The notes under the pieces: model-generated
Seen by the model: the letters and a program-made list of their open reading frames with translations, nothing else
Told to the model about the DNA's origin: nothing
Database searches by the model: none
Translations under genes and position numbers: made by a program
Shown: positions 52,366-61,700 of the stretch, piece by piece
Layout: each line of letters starts with the position of its first letter
Numbering within the stretch: the stretch's first letter is position 1
Source: Neolewinella persica DSM 23188
GTDB lineage: Bacteria; Bacteroidota; Bacteroidia; Chitinophagales; Saprospiraceae
NCBI RefSeq assembly: GCF_000373105.1
Contig: NZ_KB890426.1
Coordinates: forward strand, 62,001 to 126,000
Reading direction: 5' to 3'
DNA: 64,000 nt

Positions 52366-54858
52366 ATGGCCAAAAGAAAATTAAAAAACCCGAACCAGCT
52401 CGGTCTCAAATTGGGACTGAACGACGAGCGCATTCCGAAACTCTTCGGCTTGCTCCTTCTTTTTGTGGCCGTATACCTCTTCATCGCTTTTACTTCCCAC
52501 CTTTTCGCCTGGAAGATTGACCAGGACCGGGTCTTGCACTTTAAATGGAAGCTGTTGAGTAATCAGGGGCCCTCCGTTGATAACTGGCTGGGCCGTTTGG
52601 GAGCTTTCCTCTCTAACTTTTATTTCTACTATCTTTTTGGACTGTCGAGTTTCGGCGTGGTCTATTTCCTTTGGAAGCTGGGCATGAACCGGCTGCGCCG
52701 GCAGTCGATCAAGCCGATGGGTAACCTGTTTGTTAAGGTGATGCTGGCGGTGATCGGATCATCTGTCTTGCTGGACTTTGTATTTGGCGGCTTTACCGAA
52801 TTCCCGATTGGGGGTGGGGTAGGCAAGTACCTGGTCAGTCACCTATCCGGCGTGTTGGGGGGCTTTGGCGTACTCATGTTACTGGTGGCTTTGTTTGGCT
52901 TGTACCTGATCTTCGAAGCACGCATTGACTTCAACGGTACGCCGCGTCAAATTGGTAACGACATTGTGGATCACTTCTCGGAGCGGGTCCGCTTCCGTGG
53001 TAAGCCAAAGCCGCCGCGCTTTGAGGCGAAGACCGCCACTACGGACACTGCTTCTGACGATCAACCTCTTGCACCTGCGTCCGCGGCCAGGAAATCTCCG
53101 CTGTCATTGGCTCCGGGAGATGGTTCTGATTTTGAAGTAGATGGCCCGCGTACGTTGTCTGAGAAGGGAATCGAGCAAGTACCTGGAGAACAAACCCAAT
53201 TACCGCTTGAGTCTGTTGGTGACCTGACGCTGATCAGTCAGGATCCCCTCGCCGTTGGCAAGGATAACCTGACCATTGTGGATGGGGATACGGGTATCGA
53301 TACCAGCCTGGCGGTAACGGAAGAAAACAAAAACCATACGGAGCCTTACGATCCAACGTTGGACTTGCCCAACTATGCGCCGCCACACGTCGGGTTGCTG
53401 CTTGACCGCGAAAGTGGGAAAGCGGAGGTAGACCGTTCGGAACTGGAAGCCAATAAGGACCAGATCATCGAGACTTTACTAAACTATAAGATCGAGATCA
53501 CCAAGATCCGGGCCACGATCGGGCCCACGGTAACACTCTACGAAATAGTGCCGGCACCGGGTGTGCGTATTTCCAAGATCAAGAACCTGGAAGACGACAT
53601 TGCCCTTTCTCTTGCGGCCCTCGGTATTCGTATTATCGCGCCGATTCCCGGCCGGGGAACCATTGGTATTGAGGTGCCAAACAAGAATCCTCAGATGGTG
53701 TCCATGCGGGAAACCATTGAGAGTGACAAGTTCCGTAACGCTAAAATGGACCTTCCACTTGCGCTCGGTAAGACGATTAAAAACGAAGTACTGGTAGCCG
53801 ACCTGGCCAAGATGCCTCACCTTCTGGTGGCGGGGGCTACCGGCCAGGGTAAATCGGTTGGTATCAACTCTATCATCATGTCGCTTCTGTACAAGAAGCA
53901 CCCTTCGCAGGTGAAGCTGGTGATGATCGACCCGAAAAAGGTAGAACTCTTCCCCTACGCTAAGCTGGAAAGTCACTTCCTGGCCTTCCTGCCCGGGCAG
54001 ACGGAGCCGATTACGACCGAGACAACCAAAGTGATCCATATCCTCAACAGCCTTTGTATTGAGATGGACCAGCGGTATGACCTGCTGAAGAAAGCTTCTG
54101 CGCGAAACATCAAAGAGTACAACGAGAAGTTTGTTGCCCGCCGGCTGAACCCGGAGAAAGGCCACAAATTCCTTCCGTTCATCGTTCTGATCATTGACGA
54201 ATTTGCTGACCTGATCATGACGGCCGGCAAGGAGGTCGAAATGCCGATTGCCCGGCTGGCACAGCTGTCGCGTGCCGTAGGTATTCACCTCGTGATTGCT
54301 ACCCAGCGACCATCGGTCAACATCATCACCGGTGTGATCAAGGCCAACTTCCCGGCACGTATTGCTTATAAGGTCACGGCCAAGGTGGATTCCCGTACGA
54401 TCCTCGATTCCGGCGGCGCCGATCAGCTGATTGGTCGGGGCGACATGCTCCTGAGCAATGGCGGCGACGTAGTGCGCCTGCAGGGTGCTTTTGTGGACAC
54501 CCCGGAAGTAGAGGAAGTCATCAACTTTATTGGCAACCAGCGTGGGTACGTCGAACCCTATCTGCTGCCCGAATACAATACTGACGAAGAGATGGCCGGT
54601 TCTGGTTCGCTCTCCTATGCCGACCTCGATGATATGTTTGAGGATGCTGCCCGTCTGATCATTAGTCAGCAGCATGGGTCTACCTCGATGATCCAACGCC
54701 GCCTGAAGCTCGGTTATAACCGCGCAGGCCGCATTGTGGACCAGATGGAACAGTTGGGCCTTGTTGGCCCGGCCCAGGGGTCTAAGCCACGGGAGGTACT
54801 CGTTTACGACGAGCAGGAACTGACGCGGTTTATTGATGATTTACGGAACAAGGGCTAA
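52366..54858 (+). CDS. ftsK: DNA translocase FtsK/SpoIIIE
   Basis: A septal DNA pump that clears chromosome ends and activates dimer resolution. About 830 residues: a basic N-terminus (AKRKLKNPNQLGLKLGL), four membrane helices (residues 20-190), a short Pro/Ala/Glu-rich linker (about 200-345), an alpha domain (LLNYKIEITKIRATIGPTVT), the RecA-like motor with Walker A GATGQGKS and Walker B FIVLIIDEFADLI, and a C-terminal gamma winged helix (SMIQRRLKLGYNRAGRIVDQ). The start is ATG at 52366; an earlier frame overlaps the promoter. The linker holds an in-frame copy of the dispersed element. Confidence 0.96.
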   Translation: MAKRKLKNPNQLGLKLGLNDERIPKLFGLLLLFVAVYLFIAFTSHLFAWKIDQDRVLHFKWKLLSNQGPSVDNWLGRLGAFLSNFYFYYLFGLSSFGVVYFLWKLGMNRLRRQSIKPMGNLFVKVMLAVIGSSVLLDFVFGGFTEFPIGGGVGKYLVSHLSGVLGGFGVLMLLVALFGLYLIFEARIDFNGTPRQIGNDIVDHFSERVRFRGKPKPPRFEAKTATTDTASDDQPLAPASAARKSPLSLAPGDGSDFEVDGPRTLSEKGIEQVPGEQTQLPLESVGDLTLISQDPLAVGKDNLTIVDGDTGIDTSLAVTEENKNHTEPYDPTLDLPNYAPPHVGLLLDRESGKAEVDRSELEANKDQIIETLLNYKIEITKIRATIGPTVTLYEIVPAPGVRISKIKNLEDDIALSLAALGIRIIAPIPGRGTIGIEVPNKNPQMVSMRETIESDKFRNAKMDLPLALGKTIKNEVLVADLAKMPHLLVAGATGQGKSVGINSIIMSLLYKKHPSQVKLVMIDPKKVELFPYAKLESHFLAFLPGQTEPITTETTKVIHILNSLCIEMDQRYDLLKKASARNIKEYNEKFVARRLNPEKGHKFLPFIVLIIDEFADLIMTAGKEVEMPIARLAQLSRAVGIHLVIATQRPSVNIITGVIKANFPARIAYKVTAKVDSRTILDSGGADQLIGRGDMLLSNGGDVVRLQGAFVDTPEVEEVINFIGNQRGYVEPYLLPEYNTDEEMAGSGSLSYADLDDMFEDAARLIISQQHGSTSMIQRRLKLGYNRAGRIVDQMEQLGLVGPAQGSKPREVLVYDEQELTRFIDDLRNKG
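53071..53088 (+). repeat. Dispersed element copy inside the FtsK linker
   Basis: GCACCTGCGTCCGCGGCC encodes A-P-A-S-A-A. The first 15 bases equal the intergenic copy at 20830 and the E2 copy at 11872. Confidence 0.6.
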
Positions 54859-55783
54859 TGCAACAGTGCATAAGGCTGGTATGGGGTCAACGTGGCATTT
54901 TCAGCTCCTTTTTCAAGGCTTTTTTCTACGTTTACGGCTAATAATTTACTTTAGCGTACTACCTTATTCAGACTTTATTAGTGTTTGGACTTCTAGTGAT
55001 ATTTACGGTATAAAAGGCAATAAATCTGATTTTTTTTTAAAAAAAATGTTTTATTGCCCGTTTTAAAAAATACGCAAAGTATATTTACTTAGATTTTCGA
55101 GGTTCCCTGCCTCTAGTTAGATAGTGAACAACCTAAACGCAAACAGTTATGAACACACTTTACTTATTCACACAGTCAGGCTTTTTTCGAGCTCCAACTT
55201 GGCCTCATTCCTAGGTGCATTCCTAGGGTGCCTCCTATTTGTTGCCCTTAGCTTATAAGGGTAAATGTTTGGATGAAGTATTCTTAAATCCAGTGGTATG
55301 GATTGCTTTTCAATTTTACATCCCTAATATTCAGTCCTGTAGACTGAATTTCTGTTCTGAGCTTTTAATGGTACTATCGATATTACTTCCATTCATTAGA
55401 ATGGATGGAATGATCGTGTAGTTGTCAGCTCTGAAGAACATATTGAATGTAATAGAAACATTCCTAATCATTACGACGACGAGGGTAATTCCACCAGCGG
55501 CTTCAACCCTTAGGTTACCGGATCAGCAGTAGCTTTTTCAGCTGCAACCTGGTGACCTGTATCCCTTCGGAGATGGTTGTGCCAAGTGGTAACCAGCAGT
55601 TAGACATTAATTCCGGAGGCGTCGCCCGTCTGCCCAATAGCAAGAATTCTTTTCATTTTCTACCTGTTTTTCATTCGGGTAAAATGGAAGGTTGCTTAAT
55701 AATTGGTTTTCAGCGCTCGTAGTTAGTGCTGGAGATTAGCCTCCTATTCGTTTTTTTTTAGACTTTGAACAACACAATAATAA
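54859..55783. other. AT-rich gap between ftsK and the giant gene
   Basis: Apart from the pseudogene this 925-bp gap contains no intact gene. It is visibly richer in A and T than the rest of the window (A/T tracts at 55028-55075). No clear terminator directly follows ftsK. Confidence 0.6.
55149..55650 (+). pseudogene. Decayed duplicate of the N-terminus of the following giant gene
   Basis: Starting at an ATG (55149), several stretches translate to sequence like the next gene but are broken by stops and frameshifts. About 55380-55520 reads IDITSIH-stop-NGWNDRVVV and NIPNHYDDEGNSTSGFNP-stop-VTG, matching VDIYTIQRNGVDDYVVI and TIPNHNDDGSAAGASRQATG of the giant protein (residues 91-140). In-frame stops are TAG at 55397 and 55511. 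Further on DINSGGVARL matches DTNSGMITRL. Its upstream AT-rich leader (54940-55145) resembles a functional 5' region. Confidence 0.8.
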
Positions 55784-58700
55784 TGAACTCATTTTTGCCC
55801 TGGAACCAGGCCGCTCGCACGGTCCTGTTGTCCCGTAATATTTCCCGGTTAATAACCCTGGTACTTTTTTGCCTGTCCTTATGTTTCGGGCTTAATGACT
55901 TGCACGGGCAGGTTTTCAGTACCAGTGACCTCGACTTCAACGGTAACAACGGAGTGAGCAGTGCTACTTCGCTGATGTTCGGCCCGGACGATCGCCTGTA
56001 CGTATTGAGCCGCCTTGGTGAGGTAGACATCTACACAATCCAGCGAAATGGGGTGGACGATTACGTAGTGATCGGGTCTGAAAACATCTCCTCGGTCAGT
56101 ACCATTCCCAATCACAATGACGATGGTAGTGCGGCAGGTGCCAGCCGTCAGGCTACTGGTCTGACCGTAGCCGGTACTGACACCAATCCGGTGATTTACG
56201 TAACCTCCAGTGATTCGCGGATCGGGGGTCCCAGCGGAGATCAGGGCCTGGACACTAATTCCGGGATGATCACCCGCCTGAGTTGGAACGGTAGTTCCTG
56301 GGATGCGGTGGATATCGTACGGGGATTGTCACGCTCGGAAGAGAACCACGCTACTAACGGCCTGGAGTTTGCCACCGTGAATGGGGAAGACTACCTTATT
56401 GTTTGTTCTGGTGGGCACGCTAATTCCGGTGGCCCTTCCGATAACTTTGCCTGGACGACGGAATACGCCCTCTCTGCGGCCGTGCTTTCTATCAACCTCA
56501 CACAAATAGAGGCTTTGCCGATCCTGACTGACAATTCCTCCGGCCGGAAATATATCTATGATATTCCAACTTTAGATGATCCCACCAGAGCCAACGTCAA
56601 TGGTATTATTGATCCGGACGTTGCTGGCTATGATGGCATTGACCTTAACGATCCCTTTGGTGGCAACGACGGCCTCAACCAGGCCATGATCGTCCCGGGC
56701 GGACCGGTGCAGATCTTTTCTTCGGGCTACCGGAATACCTATGACCTGGTACTGACCCAAAATGGTCGGGTATACGTCACCGATAACGGTGCCAACGGCG
56801 GCTGGGGCGGTTTGCCGGAAAATGAAGGGACCGATGGTACCGTCACTAACAACTACAACATTGATGGCAATGGGAATGAGATCGGTAGTACCGGTCAGCA
56901 TCCGACCGCTGACGGCGAATCGGTTAATAATGCCGACCATCTGCACCTCGCCACGATTAACCGGGTTAACAGCACGACCAACGGTGGTTTTGGCAATGCG
57001 GTATCTATCGATAACTATAATTTTGGAGACTTTTACGGTGGTCACCCTACTCCGATTCGGGCCAACCCGGCGGGAGCGGGTTTATTTACCAATCCCGAAG
57101 TCAACAATTATAATCCGGCTACTGCCGTATTCCGGACACTGATTTACGACCCCAGTAATCCTGGTCCAGGCTTTACGGATGACCCGAATATTGCTTTACC
57201 TGCCAACTGGCCGCCGGTGCCGGTAAGTATGGCCAACCCGATCGAGGGAGACTGGCGAGGCCCCGGCATCAACAATCCGGACGGGCAAAACGATTTGCTC
57301 GTCACTACCTGGGGTACCAACACCAACGGTATCGACGAATACACTGCCTCTAACTTCGGCGGTGCCATGCAGGGTGACCTCATCGCGGGAAAGAACGGCG
57401 GTGTCTTACGTCGCGTACAATTAAACGCCGACGGCAGCCTGGATCAGCTGACCAGTACCTGGCAGTCCAACCTGGGGGGTAATTGCCTTGGCATTACCTG
57501 TAATGGTGATTCGGACCCCTTCCCGGGAACGATCTGGGTGGCTCCGTTCAACAGCTCAATTAAAGTGTTGGAGCCAAATGACCTGGTCATTATTGATTGC
57601 ATCCTTCCCGGTGATGTCGGCTATTCGGACACTGCAGATAATGATTCCGACGGCTATACCAACGAAGACGAAATCCAAAGTAAACAACTAACCGAGTCAG
57701 GATTACCCGAGACCGACGAAGAGGTGATTTGTAATCCGGGTAACCAACCCAACGATTTTGACAAGGCGCTAGGAGGAACACTAGTTTCTGACCTCAATGA
57801 TCCGGACGATGACGGAGACGGTATCCCGGATACCAATGATCCCTTTCAATTCGGGGTCCTCGGCAGCAGCGATGATGCGTTTGACCTGCCTGTCTTCAAT
57901 GAACTATTCTCTGATAATCCGGAGCTTCTTGGCTATTTGGGACTGGGCTTCACGGGGATGATGAATAACGGTGACGCAGGGCCGAACTGGACCAACTGGC
58001 TGGACCGTCGCTTCGACCCCACCGACGCCAATACCAACGATATTCTTGGCGGTGCCGTTGGTGCCATGACCATGCAGATGACGTCTGGCACGGCGTTAGG
58101 CACGGCCAATAACCAGGATAAAGCTTTTCAGTATGGCGTCAAGGTAGACCAGAGTATTGGCTCCTTTACCGTATCCGGTCGGATGCTGAATTTTACATCA
58201 GACTTACAACTGTACGATAGTCAGTCCCCAACCGGCGGAGAAATAGGCTTTTTCATTGGCGACGGCACACAAAGTAACTACCTCAAATTCGTGCTTACGC
58301 AAAACGGGCTTGTAGCCCGACAGGAGATCAATGACGTTCCCCAGGTACCGGTAACGCTCAACCTGGCCGCCGGCGCTCGCCCTAACAGCAACATCGAACT
58401 TCTCTTTAGCGTGAATGCCGTCACGGGAGTTGTTACCCTACAGTACAGAAAAGATGGTGGTATTCTGGAGACCCTGGGCACCATTGCCGCTCAGGGCGCC
58501 GTATTAACGGCCATTCAGACGAGTGCGCCATTGGCGGTAGGTCTGATTGGTTCCTCTAACACCTCTGGCGATGAAATAGAGGGTACCTGGGACTACCTGA
58601 ATGTGGAAAGTACCCTGCCTTTCGTAGAAGCACAGCTTCCGGATGTGGAAGCGCTGATTAATGATCCGGATCAAGACATCAACCTGGATGATTACTTTGG

Positions 58701-61700
58701 TGATGACGCAGGTGACGGAAACCTGACTTACACCGTCGAAAGTAACACCAACGGCGCTATCGGTGCAGTCATCAGCGGCAATACCCTGACCCTGTCCTTC
58801 CCCGCAACGGAAGAAACGGGCACTATCGCCGTACGAGCTACTGACAACAGCAGCCAGTTTGTTGAGCAGACCTTTACCGTCAACGTGAATGATGAACCGG
58901 TGCCCGTCCTACGCATCAGGGCCAACGGAGCTACTATTGCTGCAACCGATGCGCCAAATCCCGATTGGATTGGACTGACCGGCGCCGGTGCTAAATCCGG
59001 TTCTTTTAATGGCCTCACTTATAATCTGAATGTCAGCTCGGTTTCCGCGCAGAGTTCCACGGGGCGGGATGCTTCCTTGCCCGCTTACGTGCCGCAAGAT
59101 ATTTTCGTGGGTGAACGATACGATATAGATGAGGCCCCCGAAATGGAATGGACCTTTGGGCTGCCTAACGGTAATTATCTGGTTCGGGTATACATGGCTA
59201 ACGGCTTTAACGGTACCAACCAAGTCGGGGACCGAGTATTTGACATTTTCCTTGAAGGGCAACTGGTGGAAGACAACCTGGATTTGGTGGATACTTACGG
59301 TCACAAGACCGGAGGTATGAAAGAATATGCGGTAACCCTTGTTGATGGAACCCTCAATCTCTCGTTTGGACACGTTGTTGAAAATCCAGTGTTTAACGGT
59401 ATTGAAATTCTGGCCGCTGGCGGGCAGGTCATACCACCGATTGTCGTGTCTATTCCTGATCAAACCAACGTGGCAGGAGACCAGGCTATTACTCTGGCTG
59501 TGATACCTTCTGGTGGAGATCCTAATGCAAACTTTGGGTTTACTGCTCAGAACCTGCCTCCGGGTTTACAAATCGAGCCAACGACGGGACTGATCTTTGG
59601 GGATATTACTGCTGGTGCTGCTGTTGGTAGTCCGTACAGCTCTGTCGTTACGGTTTCTAAAACAGGAAGTACCGATGCCGTCGCCAACTTCACCTGGACG
59701 GTCACTGCACCGGTTGGTAATGTCACGTGGAACGACCAGACCGATGTTGAAAATTACACTGCCCGTCACGAATGTTCGTTCGTGCAGGCTGGCGATAATT
59801 TCTACTTGTTTGGCGGTCGGGAAAACCCGACTACGCTGGATGTTTACGATTATCAAAATAAAGCCTGGAGTCAAATATCCAACTCTGCTCCTGCGTCATT
59901 TAATCATTTCCAGGCCGTCGAGTACCAGGGATTGATCTGGGTCATTGGTGCTTTCAAAGATAATGGGTTCCCAAATGAAACTCCAGCCGATTTCATTTGG
60001 TCCTATAATCCAGCCACCGATGAATGGGTACAGGGACCGGAGATTCCGGCTTCCCGTAAACGAGGATCAGCTGGCCTGGTAGTTTACAATGATAAATTTT
60101 ACGTCATCGCTGGTAATACCATTGGACATAACGGTGGTTATATTCCCTGGTTCGATGAGTTCGATCCTGCCACTGGCATTTGGACGCCATTGGCAGATGC
60201 ACCACGCGCCCGTGATCATTTTCACGCCGCGGTGGTTGGAGATAAATTATACGTTGCCGGTGGCCGGGAGTCTGGCCCTGTTAACGGAGGCAGTGTATTT
60301 GAGCCCTTGATTCCAGAGGTAGATGTGTTCGATTTTAATACTGGTAGCTGGTTGTCGCCAAGCTCGGCAGCTGATTTACCAACACCACGCGCCGCCGCCT
60401 CGGTAGCGGTATTTCAGGATGAATTATACGTGATCGGAGGTGAGATTGGAATGGATCTGCAGGGTAACATCATCGATGATGCCGTTACCGCTACCGAATC
60501 CTACAACCCCAATACTGATACCTGGACGACTCAAGCGCCTTTACTTACCGAACGCCACGGCACGCAGGCCATTGTTTCTGGTAACGGTATTCACGTAGCA
60601 GCGGGCTCCAACACCAAAGGTGGTGGTGGGAAGATGAAAAATATGGAGTTTTATGGTACGGATAACCCCTCCGGTACGCCGCTGACGGCAAGCCAACTCC
60701 AGACACCTGCCAGCGTAGAGATCAACGCGAACAGTACTTCCATTATTACAGCAGCCTCTGCAGGAGGCAATACCGGAATTATCATTACTAACGCAGTGAT
60801 TACCGGCCAGGATGCAGCCATGTTCTCCCTGGATACGCCCATTGATTTTGCTTTGGTCTCCCCAGGTGCCAGTTTGGACCTCACGGTAGGATTTAATGGT
60901 ACTGAAGGCGGTAAAACAGCTACTTTGGTAATAGACTATGGCGAGGCCAGTACTGCGAGTATTACCTTGAACAGTGCTGTTCTAGTTCCCGGGACTGTCC
61001 TGTATCGGGTAAATGCAGGTGGACCACTTACTGCCACCAATGACGTCGATCCCACGGACTGGTCAGTAGATCAGGCTACCACCGGTAGCGGGACTGCTAA
61101 TGGAACGGCTGCTAACGGTACGCCTTCTCAGTACATTGATTTGACCGCTCCGGCGGCAGATCTCACCTACGGCCCGCCCGCTAATACCACGCTGACCAAT
61201 ACCACCGGCTACCCGGATGCCTTGTTCCTGACGGAGCGTTACAGCACCGTAGCTAACCCAAACAATATGAACTGGGCCTTCCCGGTGGACAATGGTGATT
61301 ATACTGTCAACCTCCTACTGGCTGAATCCTTCTTCACGGCCAATGATGCACGGATCTTTGACGTAGAAATTGAAGGTGCGTTGGTACTGGATGATCTGGA
61401 TCTTTTCGCCTCCTACGGTAACAACGTAGCCGCTGTAGAAACTTTCTCGGTCACGGTAACTGATGGCGTGTTAGACATTAATTTCCTCAAAGGAAGCGTC
61501 AACAACCCAGCCATTAAAGGGATCGAGATCCTGGGTGGTGGCAGCCCACCGGTTAACACCGCTCCGGTTGTCGACGTAGTCCCGAATCAATTTAACTTCG
61601 AAGAGGATAATATCTCACTTCAGGTTACGGCCAGCGATATCGATCCCTGTACGGGACTGACTTATACCGCTACCGGCCTGCCGCCTAGCTTGACTATCGA

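Noticed and set aside
53479-54696. A 405-codon minus-strand frame opposite ftsK
   Set aside because: It is antisense to the conserved FtsK motor and its product resembles no family; high-GC third positions create such shadows.
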